Below, in pieces: positions 1-10,619 of a DNA stretch of 64,000 nt. The stretch covers positions 81,490 to 145,489 of the forward strand of contig JALIBN010000024.1 in the NCBI GenBank assembly GCA_030576275.1. The letters run 5' to 3'. The DNA is from Pseudomonadota bacterium. Lineage in GTDB: Bacteria; Pseudomonadota; Gammaproteobacteria; Nitrosococcales; Methylophagaceae. Both the position numbers and the translations under genes were made by a program. Every line of letters starts with the position of its first letter. The first letter of the stretch is position 1. A model generated the notes under the pieces. It was not told the DNA's origin and did not search any database. It saw only the letters and a program-made list of their open reading frames with translations.

Positions 1-1186
1 GTAAAGTCCTACTTGAGACATCGGCCATTGCAAAAACAACCGTGAGACAGAGGAATGTCAGCATTACAACATTTTGAATCCAGTTATTACCAGCAAGTAC
101 CGTCCCTAATTGTTGTGCCTTGGCATGGAACTGGATTAATGCATTAAGTGGCACAATAAATAAGCCACCAAAAAAACCAAAAGCGAGAATATCCACAGCG
201 AATAAAGTTGTAGATGAGAGTTGCGGTAAAAAGAACAAAGAGATGATCATGCCTAGTGCGCCAAGAGGAATTAGCCCGGATTCGATATATCGGTCAGAAA
301 TTTTACCCGCTAATAATGAACCGGCGACAATCCCTAGGCCTGAACAGGCAAGTAAACCTTGAATAACAATAGTGTTATTTATCGATAACACTTCTTTTAC
401 AAAGGAGGGGAAGATGGCAAGCACGACTTGTGATACCCCCCAGAAAACTGATAAACCAATAATGGATAACCAAATAACGGGATCAAATCGTAGTAATTTG
501 AAATTGTCGTGCAGTGTTTTACCGGAGCGGTATTTTTTCCAGCTAAAGGATTCGCTATTGATAGGATGTTCGATATTGGGTAAACCTAAGGCGAAATAAA
601 GCTCAAGTAAACTGCCGGCAACGAGTAACCAACCAAGCGGTGCAATTACCCGAATGATATCGGCTTCTGAAGAAAACTCATGCCCCGCCAGTGCACTTTC
701 AAAGAGGATTGAGAATACAGACATGCCCAATAATATTGCTATGATGGTAACGGATTGCACAATGCCATTGGCGAAGGTTAAGTGATTTTTACCCGCAATT
801 TCACGAATGTAACCATATTTGGCGGGTGAATAAAATGCACTTTGCGCCGCCAGTAAAAAGGTTATGGCAAAGGCTAGTTTAAACCATCCTAAATAGTATG
901 AAACGGTGATCATCAACGTTAATATGACGGCCGCCAGGGCCGCCCATTGCATTATTTTAGGTTTTTTAAAACGATCAGCTAAAAAACCAGAAGGGGTAAA
1001 TAATAAAACAAAGGGTAATAAAATAAGGCCATTGACGATGGCGGTTAAAATAACTTGTGTTGAGCCATCATAAACTTTGAAAACAGTGTTTTGAATAATA
1101 ATTTTATGGCCTAAATCGACAAAAGCATTCAGGAATATCATTGATATAAAGGCAAAAAAGCCAGTTGTTTTGAAAAGTGAGTTCAT
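1..1186 (-). CDS. MFS transporter, LplT/Aas-type, 3' end cut by window edge
   Basis: An open frame of 395 codons starts at the ATG at 1184-1186 and runs off the left edge. The N-terminus (MNSLFKTTGFFAFISMIFLN) and the stretch near the edge with GGLFIVPLNALIQ and LAGNNWIQN are typical of the MFS half of lysophospholipid transporter (LplT) / acyl-ACP synthetase (Aas) proteins, which move lysophospholipids across the inner membrane for re-acylation. Hydrophobic segments recur along its length, as expected for 12 helices. In some relatives this domain is fused to an acyltransferase and an AMP-ligase; whether that is so here lies outside the window. The lysophospholipid substrate is inferred from family resemblance only. 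Confidence 0.75.
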   Translation of the reverse strand, partial: MNSLFKTTGFFAFISMIFLNAFVDLGHKIIIQNTVFKVYDGSTQVILTAIVNGLILLPFVLLFTPSGFLADRFKKPKIMQWAALAAVILTLMITVSYYLGWFKLAFAITFLLAAQSAFYSPAKYGYIREIAGKNHLTFANGIVQSVTIIAILLGMSVFSILFESALAGHEFSSEADIIRVIAPLGWLLVAGSLLELYFALGLPNIEHPINSESFSWKKYRSGKTLHDNFKLLRFDPVIWLSIIGLSVFWGVSQVVLAIFPSFVKEVLSINNTIVIQGLLACSGLGIVAGSLLAGKISDRYIESGLIPLGALGMIISLFFLPQLSSTTLFAVDILAFGFFGGLFIVPLNALIQFHAKAQQLGTVLAGNNWIQNVVMLTFLCLTVVFAMADVSSRTL

Positions 1187-1344
1187 CGGACGCTCTGGCT
1201 CTAGGAAATGTTAGAAGACATCTTAATTAGATGTTTTAAATAAAGCGACTAAATATCCGAAGCTGCAATATTTTGAATCTAAAGTATCGCTATGCAATGC
1301 TTCTCATGGTGATGATGATTAAATTAAGAGCATGTGAGTCATCA

Positions 1345-2040
1345 ATGGGGCAAACAAAGCAATTAATTTATACCTTAAAGCGGTCAATCAAAGTGCATTG
1401 CTTATCTTATTCTGATCTAGCTCGCCAGCTCACGTTGTCGGAGGTCAGTGTAAAACGTTTATTTGCTGAAGCCAGTTTTTCTTTAGATGGAAATTTCAGA
1501 TTTGGTTTTGCTGATGAATAATAAAGCGCCGTCAATGGTCTCAAAACTTTAGTTTGAGCAAGAATTAGGAGGTTGCGACAGATGTCGCTTTATTGCTGGT
1601 CACCGTTTGTGTGCTCAACCGTTGGACAATGCCGCAGTTAAGGGACCATTTTCATCTGTCCGAACATCAATGTATTCGTTATCTAGTTGTGTTGGATAGA
1701 CTGAGATTGATTGATTTGTTAGCCGGTAATCGAATTAAATTAAAGCAGTGGCCAATTTTAAATGGCTTGATAATGGTCCTATCCAGCAGTTCTTCCAGCA
1801 AAAAGTTGCTACAGACTTTTTTAATACCAAATTTACCGAGCAACAGGAACATCTCATCGTGAAAAATGGCATGTTAAGTGATGCCGCGATGGCAGTCTTT
1901 CACCGAAAAGTTGAACAATTAGCTCGTGATTTTGGTGAACTTAATAACGAAGACGCCTTGTTGCCCACTTGAACAACGCCACGGCAGTATTCGCGATGCT
2001 GAGTTGGCAATACGGCTTATTTGAACGTTTACGTAAATAA
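1345..2040 (+). pseudogene. decayed XRE-type helix-turn-helix transcriptional regulator
   Basis: Fragments in different frames join into one regulator of about 230 residues. The first (from ATG 1345) starts MGQTKQLIYTLKR and carries a helix-turn-helix with DLARQLTLSEVSVKRLF. The next, from about 1590, contains LLVTVCVLNRWTMPQLRDHF. A third, from about 1748, contains GPIQQFFQQKVATDFFN and GELNNEDALL. The last frame ends WQYGLFERLRK at the stop at 2038-2040. Frame changes are needed near 1490, 1570, 1750, 1970 and 1990, and a TAG lies near 1547. The gene is clearly non-functional in its ancestral form. The family is recognised as the DNA-binding regulators common in marine gammaproteobacteria; its target is unknown. 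Confidence 0.8.
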
Positions 2041-2061
2041 AACTTAAGGCTTAGTTTCGAA

Positions 2062-2505
2062 CTATTGTTCAGTTAGCCTTACAGCCAAAACATCACATAA
2101 AGCGTGGTGCAAAACGCCATTGGCAGTTGAGCCGAGTAATAATTTTATGCCGTGGCGACCGTGGGAACCGACGACTATTAAATCTACTTTATTGTCGTTA
2201 GCTAAACTCACTATGTTAAGGCTGGGGCTACCAAATTCTACCCATTGATTTGCAGTAGGAAGATCAAGTTTTTTGGCAATATCAGCGATGTGTTTTTTAC
2301 CTGAATCGAGCATGGCATCACGCATATCAAGATCAATACTAATCATCGGTTCATATGCAAAATCGGCTATCGGGAAATCTTCGATAATATGACAAATGCT
2401 GAGTTTTGCTTGATAACGTTCAGCGATTTCTTGTGCGCGGTTAACAACCTGTTGGCTATGCTCGGAAAAGTCAGCGGCAATCAGGATATGTTGGTAGTTT
2501 CCCAT
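2062..2505 (-). CDS. universal stress protein, UspA family
   Basis: The 147-residue protein is a single Usp domain of the usual length. The N-terminus HILIAADFSEHS is the first beta strand with the conserved Asp. The C-terminal GSHGRHGIKLLLGSTANGV matches the ATP-binding G-2x-G-9x-G-(S/T) signature. Usp proteins are cytosolic, dimeric and induced under growth arrest or stress; the exact role is not predictable. The gene lies downstream of trxB on the same strand, separated by a hairpin at 2531-2551, so it may be transcribed separately or by read-through. A GAGG about 12 bases before the ATG serves as ribosome binding site. Confidence 0.9.
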   Translation of the reverse strand: MGNYQHILIAADFSEHSQQVVNRAQEIAERYQAKLSICHIIEDFPIADFAYEPMISIDLDMRDAMLDSGKKHIADIAKKLDLPTANQWVEFGSPSLNIVSLANDNKVDLIVVGSHGRHGIKLLLGSTANGVLHHALCDVLAVRLTEQ

Positions 2506-2530
2506 GAGATTTATGCCTCATAAAAGTTAA

Positions 2531-2551
2531 GGGCAGGTAACATACCTGCCC
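2531..2551 (-). terminator. hairpin between trxB and the usp gene
   Basis: A perfect 9-bp inverted repeat (GGGCAGGTA / TACCTGCCC) with a 3-base loop lies just after trxB. On the minus strand it is followed by TTAACTTTTA, a poor T-tract, so it may be a weak terminator or an RNA-stabilising hairpin. Confidence 0.45.
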
Positions 2552-2572
2552 ATTTATTAAACGTGTCCAGCC

Positions 2573-3526
<954 letters not shown>

Positions 3527-3643
3527 TTAATTTGCTTGAATTTATATAAGGGTACTCACTGCTGTGCATTTGGTAAAGCATATCAGTTGAAAAGCTGTGT
3601 TAAAATCAAAGGTTAATTTATTAGCTTTATTGGAAATATTACA

Positions 3644-5956
3644 TTGGCTCAGGCAACACGAGTGAACGATAAAGAAAAACGACGGGTAATGTCCAGTGCC
3701 GTTGGCTTTCGCTTACGCGAAGCGGCGCTTATTTTAGCGCTAGCATTAGCCGGTTATTTGTTACTGTCATTGTGGTCATATCAGCCGACTGACCCCGCAT
3801 GGTCGACGACTGGCACTAATGATGCGATCTCAAATCGAGGTGGCATTGTGGGTTCATGGTTAGCCGATGCCTTGTTATATGGATTTGGTTTTCCGGCCTA
3901 TTTATCGCCTTTAATGTTGGGATTTAGTGGCTGGCTATTATTTAGCTGGGGTAAAAGGGCAGATTCTGAAGGCGCTTTACACTTTTGGATTTTAAAAGCA
4001 GTCGGTTTAGTGATGGCGCTTTCCGCAGCGAGTGGCTTATCAACACTAAGTTTGACTGCCTACGCCAGTTTATTACCTCTAGGTGCTGGTGGCGTTTTAG
4101 GCGAAGTGGTAGGCAACGGATTTGTATCAATATTTGGTGCCTCTGGTACCAGCTTGTTACTGTTGGCGGTATTTTTAACCGGTGTGACGTTATATACGGG
4201 CCTGTCATGGTTGATGGTAATTGATCGATTGGGTGCTGTGGCGTTATTGATCATGACCCGTTGTGCGCGCTGGCTTCGTGAGTTCAAAGAAAAATTGGTC
4301 GTAAAAGAAACCAAGCAACGCCGAGAAGTCACTTTTCGCGAAAAAAACGAAAAAATAAAATCACAACCGAAGGTACGTGTTGAGCCAGTAATAGAAGTTA
4401 CCACACCGAGTAAACGTGAAGAAAAAGAACGCCAAGTTCCTTTGTTCGAAACGCCTGAAGAAGGCGGTAACAGTATGCCCGCATTGGCATTGCTTGATAT
4501 GGCGACAGCGAGTGTCGGCGGCTATAGTGAGGAAGTTCTACAGGCTATGTCACGTCTGGTCGAACTTAAGTTGAAAGATTTTGGCGTTGAAGTACAAGTA
4601 GTAGAAGTGCAGCCTGGTCCTGTTGTTACACGTTTTGAATTGCAACCTGCTGCCGGTATTAAAGTCAGTCGAATTTCTGGCTTGGCAAAAGATTTGGCGC
4701 GTTCGTTATCAGTCAGTAGTGTCCGTGTTGTTGAGGTGATACCAGGTAAACCGGTCGTTGGCTTAGAAATTCCGAATGAACATCGAGATATAGTCCGACT
4801 ACGTGAAATTTTAGGTTCAGAAAGTTACGAAAACAATAAATCAGTATTGATGATGGCGTTGGGTAAAGACATTGCAGGTCGTCCCGTATCTGTTGATCTA
4901 GAAAAAATGCCGCACTTATTGGTAGCTGGGACTACGGGTTCTGGGAAATCGGTTGCAGTAAACGCGATGATTTTAAGCCTGCTTTACAAGGCCACACCTG
5001 AGCAAGTTCGCCTGATCATGATTGATCCAAAAATGTTGGAATTATCCGTCTATGAAGATATTCCTCATTTATTAACCCCTGTTGTAACGGATATGAAAGA
5101 AGCCGCCAATGCTCTACGTTGGTGTGTTGCAGAAATGGAACGACGTTATCCTTTAATGGCTGCCATGGGCGTACGAAATATTACTGGCTTCAATAAAAAG
5201 GTTAAAGATGCGATAGATCGCGGTGAACCAATAATTGATCCTATGGTTGACTTAGTGGATGGTGAACCGCCGGAAACATTGGTGCCACTGCCCTTTATCG
5301 TGGTCATTATTGATGAGCTTGCCGATATGATGATGGTGGTTGGTAAACAAGTCGAAGAATTAATTGCCCGCTTGGCACAAAAAGCCCGCGCATCGGGTAT
5401 TCATCTGATTTTAGCTACGCAACGACCATCTGTGGATGTTATTACAGGCCTGATTAAAGCCAATATTCCTACGCGAATGGCTTTTCAAGTATCGTCTCGG
5501 ATTGATTCACGGACAATTTTGGACCAAATGGGTGCTGAGCAATTATTAGGGCAGGGTGATATGTTGTTCTTGCCACCAGGCACCAGCATACCTGAACGTG
5601 TACATGGTGCTTTTGTCGATGATCATGAAGTGCATCAAGTCGTTAACTTCTTGAAAAAATATGCCCAGCCTAACTATTTAGAAGAAATTACGCGCGGCAT
5701 ACCAGAGGATGATGATGACAGTAGCAATCTGAGCGACCCTAGTGATGGTGAGCAAGACGCGCTATATGATCAAGCTGTGCAAATCGTAACAGAAAGCCAA
5801 CGAGCGTCTATTTCAGGCGTGCAACGCCGTTTAAAGATTGGTTATAACCGTGCGGCACGTATTGTTGAAGCAATGGAAGCCGCTGGCGTAGTATCATCTA
5901 TGCAAGGTAATGGTAGTCGTGAGGTATTGGCACCAAAACCGCGAGGAGATTATTAA
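3644..5956 (+). CDS. ftsK: DNA translocase FtsK
   Basis: FtsK is the septal double-stranded DNA pump that clears chromosome termini at division and activates XerCD recombination at dif. The 770-residue protein has about four N-terminal membrane helices (roughly 25-190), a short charged linker (about 210-270), then the RecA-like motor with Walker A GTTGSGKS (429-436) and Walker [12 protein letters not shown]. The C-terminal winged-helix gamma domain (about 700-765) should read KOPS sequences. The linker is short compared with E. coli, as in most other gammaproteobacteria. The TTG at 3644 follows a GGAAA; in-frame GTG 3662 and ATG 3689 are alternatives. The gene precedes lolA and rarA, a conserved order. 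Confidence 0.95.
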   Translation: MAQATRVNDKEKRRVMSSAVGFRLREAALILALALAGYLLLSLWSYQPTDPAWSTTGTNDAISNRGGIVGSWLADALLYGFGFPAYLSPLMLGFSGWLLFSWGKRADSEGALHFWILKAVGLVMALSAASGLSTLSLTAYASLLPLGAGGVLGEVVGNGFVSIFGASGTSLLLLAVFLTGVTLYTGLSWLMVIDRLGAVALLIMTRCARWLREFKEKLVVKETKQRREVTFREKNEKIKSQPKVRVEPVIEVTTPSKREEKERQVPLFETPEEGGNSMPALALLDMATASVGGYSEEVLQAMSRLVELKLKDFGVEVQVVEVQPGPVVTRFELQPAAGIKVSRISGLAKDLARSLSVSSVRVVEVIPGKPVVGLEIPNEHRDIVRLREILGSESYENNKSVLMMALGKDIAGRPVSVDLEKMPHLLVAGTTGSGKSVAVNAMILSLLYKATPEQVRLIMIDPKMLELSVYEDIPHLLTPVVTDMKEAANALRWCVAEMERRYPLMAAMGVRNITGFNKKVKDAIDRGEPIIDPMVDLVDGEPPETLVPLPFIVVIIDELADMMMVVGKQVEELIARLAQKARASGIHLILATQRPSVDVITGLIKANIPTRMAFQVSSRIDSRTILDQMGAEQLLGQGDMLFLPPGTSIPERVHGAFVDDHEVHQVVNFLKKYAQPNYLEEITRGIPEDDDDSSNLSDPSDGEQDALYDQAVQIVTESQRASISGVQRRLKIGYNRAARIVEAMEAAGVVSSMQGNGSREVLAPKPRGDY

Positions 5957-6119
5957 GCTGAACTTCTTTCAACTGATAACAGCAAGCTGAGTGATGTTGT
6001 GCAAGTTGTCTCTAGCTTTTACTTATTTAAAACAAATGTTGAGCAACGATTAACTGTAAATGGTGGTCGTAGTTCTACAGCGAGTCAGCGTGACTCGATG
6101 AAAAAATTGGAGTCTCGGT

Positions 6120-6761
6120 ATGACAGGTAAAAAACTTCTGCAATATGGTATTGTTGTTTTGACAATGCTGTTGTCATTTACGCTGTCGGCAGCAGATTCA
6201 GCATCAGCAAAATTAAATACTTTTGTGAATAAAGTGGTGACATATAAAGCGAACTTCCAACAGACAGTACTAGATCCACAAGGTAATGTTATGGAAAAAG
6301 CGCAAGGCGTATTTGTACTGGAGCGCCCAGGGAAATTCCGTTGGGATTATCAAGAGCCTTTCCCTCAACATATCGTTGCCGATGGCCAACGTATTTGGTT
6401 TTATGATGTTGATCTTGAACAAGTAACCGTAAAATCACAACAGGAAGCATTAACCGATACTCCAGCGACCTTATTGTCTGGAAATTCGCTACCGACAGAT
6501 AAGTATATAGTTACTGACGTACCTTCTGAAGATGGCATGTTGTGGGTTGAACTAACGCCTAAAAATGTCGACTCTAGCTTTCAAACAATTGCATTGGCCT
6601 TTGATCAATACGGCTTACGTACAATGATTATGAAAGATAGCTTTGATCAACGTACTAGATTGGTTTTTAGCCAAGCTCAAGAAAATCCTGTACTCACCAA
6701 AGATACTTTCGTCTTCACGCCCGCTCCAGGAGTGGACGTAGTAGGTGATACTGGCTTGTGA
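6120..6761 (+). CDS. lolA: outer-membrane lipoprotein carrier protein LolA
   Basis: LolA is the periplasmic chaperone that receives lipoproteins from LolCDE and hands them to LolB at the outer membrane. The 213-residue product begins with a Sec signal peptide (hydrophobic to about residue 24, LSFTLSAADS). The mature part has the family pattern: FQQTVLDPQG, GVFVLERPGKFRWDYQEPFPQ and DGQRIWFYDVDLEQV. A GGAG lies before the ATG. Its stop overlaps the GTG start of rarA, so the two are translationally coupled. The 160 bases separating it from ftsK hold no gene I can recognise. Confidence 0.95.
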   Translation: MTGKKLLQYGIVVLTMLLSFTLSAADSASAKLNTFVNKVVTYKANFQQTVLDPQGNVMEKAQGVFVLERPGKFRWDYQEPFPQHIVADGQRIWFYDVDLEQVTVKSQQEALTDTPATLLSGNSLPTDKYIVTDVPSEDGMLWVELTPKNVDSSFQTIALAFDQYGLRTMIMKDSFDQRTRLVFSQAQENPVLTKDTFVFTPAPGVDVVGDTGL

Positions 6762-8083
6762 GTTTGTTTGGCAATATTGATGATCTAGCAGGTAGACCAC
6801 TCGCTGATAGAATGCGCCCCAAAACACTGGATGGTTATATCGGGCAGCATCATTTGCTGGGAGAAGGAAAGCCATTACGACAGGCAATCGCTTCTGGTCA
6901 TCCACATTCGATGATTTTTTGGGGACCACCGGGAACAGGTAAAACAACCTTAGGTAAATTGATCGCTGGTTATTGTGATATGGAATTTATTACGATTTCA
7001 GCGGTGTTGGCAGGCGTCAAAGAAGTGCGTGCCGCCGTCGCGCGAGCGCAACAACTACAACAAGAACAAGGTCGCCGTACTCTATTATTCGTGGATGAAG
7101 TACATCGTTTTAATAAGTCACAACAAGATGCATTCCTGCCTTATGTTGAAGATGGCACCTTTACGTTTATTGGCGCTACGACTGAAAATCCGTCTTTTGA
7201 ATTAAATAATGCCCTGTTATCGCGAGCGCGAGTCTATGTGCTTAAATCTCTGGAAGCGACAGATTTACGGGAAATTATTGATCGTGCTTTGAATGATGGC
7301 GAAGTGGGATTAGCTGATCGCGGCATAGCATTTCCCGATGCCTTACGAGACACCCTATCAGAGGCCGCAGACGGTGATGGTCGACGTGTACTTAACTTGT
7401 TGGAAATAGTCGTTGATTTAGCCGATAGCAAAGGTCAAACGAGTGTTGATGAAGACGATTTAGCCGAAGTCTTAACCGGCACATTACGTCGTTTTGATAA
7501 AGGTGGTGAAGCATTTTATGACCAGATCTCCGCCTTACATAAATCAGTTAGAGGTTCATCACCTGATGCTGCATTATATTGGCTTTGCCGGATGCTCGAT
7601 GGTGGCTGTGATCCGGTTTATTTAATGCGACGTATTGTGCGTATGGCGAGTGAAGATATTGGTAACGCTGATCCACGAGGTTTACGCATCGCATTGGATG
7701 CATGGGACAGTTTTGATAAATTAGGCCGGCCTGAAGGCGAACTCGCTATTGCACAAGCTGTAATGTATTTGGCAAGCGCACCGAAAAGTAATGCGGTTTA
7801 TATGGCATTTAATGCCGCTATGCAAGATGTACGTAGCCAAGGTTCTTTGGAAGTACCGTTACATTTACGGAATGCGCCAACAAAGTTAATGAAAGAACTT
7901 GGCTATAAAAAAGACTATCGTTATGCCCACGACGAACCTGATGCCTATGCGGCGGGGGAAAATTACTTCCCAGATAACATGGCGCCAAGAAATTATTATC
8001 AGCCAGTTAATCGCGGCTTAGAAATTAAGATCTCTGAAAAATTAGCACGCCTGAAAATGCTAGATCAACAGGCGAATAAATAA
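6758..8083 (+). CDS. rarA: replication-associated recombination protein A (AAA+ ATPase)
   Basis: RarA (MgsA) is a clamp-loader-like AAA+ protein that acts at stalled forks. At 441 residues it has the usual length. Walker A is GPPGTGKT (56-63), followed by Walker B LLFVDEVHRFNKSQQDAFLP and the sensor-1 region IGATTENPSF. The C-terminal half with GCDPVYLMRRIVRMASEDIG and YKKDYRYAHD is characteristic of the RarA tetramerisation domain. The GTG start at 6758 overlaps the lolA stop, and MSLFGNIDDLAGRPLADRMRP fits the family N-terminus. Confidence 0.95.
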   Translation: MSLFGNIDDLAGRPLADRMRPKTLDGYIGQHHLLGEGKPLRQAIASGHPHSMIFWGPPGTGKTTLGKLIAGYCDMEFITISAVLAGVKEVRAAVARAQQLQQEQGRRTLLFVDEVHRFNKSQQDAFLPYVEDGTFTFIGATTENPSFELNNALLSRARVYVLKSLEATDLREIIDRALNDGEVGLADRGIAFPDALRDTLSEAADGDGRRVLNLLEIVVDLADSKGQTSVDEDDLAEVLTGTLRRFDKGGEAFYDQISALHKSVRGSSPDAALYWLCRMLDGGCDPVYLMRRIVRMASEDIGNADPRGLRIALDAWDSFDKLGRPEGELAIAQAVMYLASAPKSNAVYMAFNAAMQDVRSQGSLEVPLHLRNAPTKLMKELGYKKDYRYAHDEPDAYAAGENYFPDNMAPRNYYQPVNRGLEIKISEKLARLKMLDQQANK

Positions 8084-8102
8084 ACAAGACAAGCTAGCGT
8101 AT

Positions 8103-9155
8103 TTACCAACCAATCAGATAGCGACTGTTGTGCTTTAAAACAGCTTTGATTGAGTAAGCGATAAGTAAACTAATTACCACTGTCACGATTATTACTCCAA
8201 ACCATATTAAAATATCGGGCGCATTGGGAAATAATGTAAACGGACGATATTGATGGATTATATGCAATATCCAAGTATGTAAAAAGTAGATTGCAAAGCT
8301 CGATGAAGCCAAAAGTTTTATTCCCGGTATGGTTTTGTTTTCATAGCGATGAAGCAACGAAATGAAAAAGAAACACAGGGCTATTTTTTGGAAAATATTT
8401 ATATCTAAACCACCATAAGAAAAGATGTCTGCCTTTGATAGCGCGCCTCTAGAATCAAAATACATTGACTGCAAAACGGCTAAAGCGATCACGATGAAAC
8501 CAAAAAAAAGCGTCTTACCTTTAAGAAAAAGTTCGAATTGTTCACGGTTTATCGAGCAGTTAATGCCTATTAAATACACTGGAATATAATAGATAACCGA
8601 ATGGATCGGCGACATGTTTAAGATTGGCCGATGTACAAAAAATGCCGAAAATAGTAATAAAATAACCATGAGCGTTAATCTCACAGCTAAGGATAACTTG
8701 ATATATGCAATGAATATCGGTGAGATTAAAAACATAATCATGATAAAGGGAATGTACCAGTAGGCGTACATAATCCGTCCCGTCCATAGATAGCTAACAT
8801 ACAACTGAATATAATCCATCCATGATGTAACATCAGTAGAGATCAATCGATCGAGAAAGGGAAATGGTGTTGATGACAGTGCGAAATAGATAAAGCCTAA
8901 AGTCGATAGGAGGAGATAAGGAACCAATACATTATTAGTTTTTTTTGACATAAAGATTTTCATATCAAAATCTTTATGGAAAATATGGTGGAAGAAAAAT
9001 CCTGAAATAAATACGAATAAAGCCGTACCGCTATAAACGATATTAGTCAGCACTTTTTCGCTGAAAGTATCTATCGGCCAAGTGCCAAAGGAATGGCCAG
9101 CGACAATAAATAAAATGGCAACGCCTCTAAAATAATCAAATGATACTAACCGCAT
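8103..9155 (-). CDS. integral-membrane acyltransferase, acyltransferase-3 family
   Basis: The 350-residue, highly hydrophobic protein has about ten predicted membrane helices. The N-terminus contains FDYFRGVAILFIVAGH, with the conserved Arg (residue 10) and His (residue 21) of the acyltransferase-3 (OafA/NolL/OpgC-like) family. Members O-acylate periplasmic or surface sugars such as O-antigen or glucans; the substrate cannot be told here. No polysaccharide genes flank it. It is noticeably AT-rich and faces the end of rarA, so it looks like an accessory single-gene insertion, which is inference. Confidence 0.8.
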   Translation of the reverse strand: MRLVSFDYFRGVAILFIVAGHSFGTWPIDTFSEKVLTNIVYSGTALFVFISGFFFHHIFHKDFDMKIFMSKKTNNVLVPYLLLSTLGFIYFALSSTPFPFLDRLISTDVTSWMDYIQLYVSYLWTGRIMYAYWYIPFIMIMFLISPIFIAYIKLSLAVRLTLMVILLLFSAFFVHRPILNMSPIHSVIYYIPVYLIGINCSINREQFELFLKGKTLFFGFIVIALAVLQSMYFDSRGALSKADIFSYGGLDINIFQKIALCFFFISLLHRYENKTIPGIKLLASSSFAIYFLHTWILHIIHQYRPFTLFPNAPDILIWFGVIIVTVVISLLIAYSIKAVLKHNSRYLIGW

Positions 9156-9501
9156 CGAGTTTAACCTTACTGAAAGCTAGAATGGTATCAACAGACTAAG
9201 GCTTTAGTTTTATGTCATGTCGATATGAAATATGATGAATATATTGATTGGTTTAGTATGAAGTAAGCAAGAGATAAATAATGAACAAAGCCAGATGACC
9301 TTGTGAGGCGATGTCCTTATCACCAGAACATGTTAACTATCATTGCTGGTGGTGGGTTTATAAGCAAAAGCGAAGGCTTACTTTTTTAGACAATTACATC
9401 GAAATATTAAGGCGTAATTAACATCTAAATATTTCAGCGGGAATAGTTTCATCCCACTGAGATATTTATCTGATTAAATGTATTGCGTAGCTTCAATTGA
9501 G
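9156..9501. other. gap of about 345 bases without a recognised gene
   Basis: This gap lies between the acyltransferase start and the end of the GlsB-type gene. I see no long frame, tRNA, clear repeat or strong terminator. It should hold the promoter of the acyltransferase gene near its left end, but I could not identify a convincing -35/-10 pair. Confidence 0.5.
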
Positions 9502-9759
9502 CTATGCTTTCTTAATAATGCTAATGACATATAACAACATAATAGCACCCACCGTAGCTGTAACTATTGCACCTAGTAAGCCGCCAGCATTGGCATTGAA
9601 ACCCAGTAAATTGAATACAAAACCACCCAACACGGCACCAACAACGCCAACAATAATATTACCTACGATTCCGAATCTTTTGCTGTTCATTATTTTACCG
9701 GCTAACCAACCTGCTAGGCCGCCAATAGCTAAAAATATTATCAAGCTAGTTATAGTCAT
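9502..9759 (-). CDS. GlsB/YeaQ/YmgE-family small membrane stress protein
   Basis: The 85-residue protein starts at the ATG at 9757-9759, preceded by GGAGAC. An in-frame upstream extension reaches into the neighbouring gene and is rejected. It has three hydrophobic segments with the glycine-rich pattern of the family: IFLAIGGLAGWLAGKIM, then GNIIVGVVGAVLGGFVF, then a final helix. Homologues (YeaQ, YmgE, GlsB) are inner-membrane proteins often induced by stress; their molecular role is not established. It follows a DUF3185-type gene by 13 bases on the same strand, suggesting co-transcription. Confidence 0.88.
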   Translation of the reverse strand: MTITSLIIFLAIGGLAGWLAGKIMNSKRFGIVGNIIVGVVGAVLGGFVFNLLGFNANAGGLLGAIVTATVGAIMLLYVISIIKKA

Positions 9760-9772
9760 GATGTCTCCAGTT

Positions 9773-9961
9773 TTAATTTTTAAAAAGATATAAGCCAACG
9801 ATAAAACTGGCCGCACCACTGATATATAGGGTCATTACCTTATCTGTATCTGAACCTGTTACAGCTTGTGTTAGTTGCGAGCCGATAGAGTCAGATAATT
9901 GATAGCCCCATAATGCTAAGCCAGCACCGACAACCAATAGAATAATTCCGATAATTTTCAT
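9773..9961 (-). CDS. DUF3185-family small membrane protein
   Basis: This 62-residue protein has two hydrophobic segments (about residues 2-20 and 45-60) separated by a polar loop. The N-terminus MKIIGIILLVVGAGLALWGY and the ending SFIVGLYLF fit the DUF3185 family of tiny membrane proteins. Function is unknown. It is first in an apparent two-gene unit with the GlsB-type gene, and the spacing suggests both are made together, possibly as envelope-stress proteins. That link is inference from the neighbour. Confidence 0.75.
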   Translation of the reverse strand: MKIIGIILLVVGAGLALWGYQLSDSIGSQLTQAVTGSDTDKVMTLYISGAASFIVGLYLFKN

Positions 9962-10254
9962 TGTGATTCCTGAGCCCAGAGCATCTGCGGCTCCAAATTA
10001 GTTGAAAGAGATAGGAGTGTGTATATTATATAAAATAGAACTACTAGGGTTCAATGTTGGCGAGGTGCCGCCTAGCTCCATTTTAATTTGGTTTAAGCTC
10101 CATCGATTTTTTGACCAACCTTATAGTGCATTAATCGATCAATAATCAATCATAACTGAAAGCATAAATGCTTGTTATTTACTTTCCCAAGCATCAGAGA
10201 GTGAGGCACTATTGAGGCCTTATTCAATTTTTTGTCTAGAAGTAATAAGATATT

Positions 10255-10578
10255 TTATTGAAGAAAATTATCTTCCATAATACGAATTACTTTTGCTACC
10301 GTCATTTTGTTCAAATCTTGCTCAGATGTGGATTCAATGTCTCCCTCTTTGTTACCGAAGGCAATATCGACAATATCCGGTTTATCATCATGTAGTAGGA
10401 ACACTATTTTTTTATTCAAGCGAAGACAATCAAGCGTTACCGCATTGGCTTTAATGCCTTGTTTACGTAATGCTTGATCCATTATACCTAGCATTGTGTC
10501 GACATCTTTGTATCGAGCATCGAACACATCATTTGCCTCAGCGATAGTTTCAGATAGTTTTTTTAGTGTAGTGTTCAT
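10255..10578 (-). CDS. hypothetical protein, 107 residues
   Basis: I do not recognise this protein. It is soluble and acidic, with an N-terminal stretch that looks helical (LKKLSETIAEANDVFDARYK). The middle reads IVFLLHDDKPDIVDIAFGNK, which suggests a small alpha/beta fold, and the C-terminus MTVAKVIRIMEDNF is helical. There is no signal peptide or metal motif. The ATG at 10578 is the first good start. Uniform codon use across the frame and absence of a competing frame support it being real. It stands alone, with 42 bases to the next gene on the same strand. Confidence 0.6.
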   Translation of the reverse strand: MNTTLKKLSETIAEANDVFDARYKDVDTMLGIMDQALRKQGIKANAVTLDCLRLNKKIVFLLHDDKPDIVDIAFGNKEGDIESTSEQDLNKMTVAKVIRIMEDNFLQ

Positions 10579-10619
10579 TTATGACTCTAATGTTAGTGAC
10601 AACACTCACTATAATAGAC

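Noticed and set aside
120..599. Two plus-strand frames at the left edge
   Set aside because: They are antisense shadows of the MFS transporter gene, whose minus-strand translation is clearly family-like.
4060..4404. Minus-strand frames inside ftsK, and similar ones inside mlaF, the FAD oxidoreductase and ompA-family genes
   Set aside because: They overlap strongly supported genes in other frames and have no recognisable motifs.
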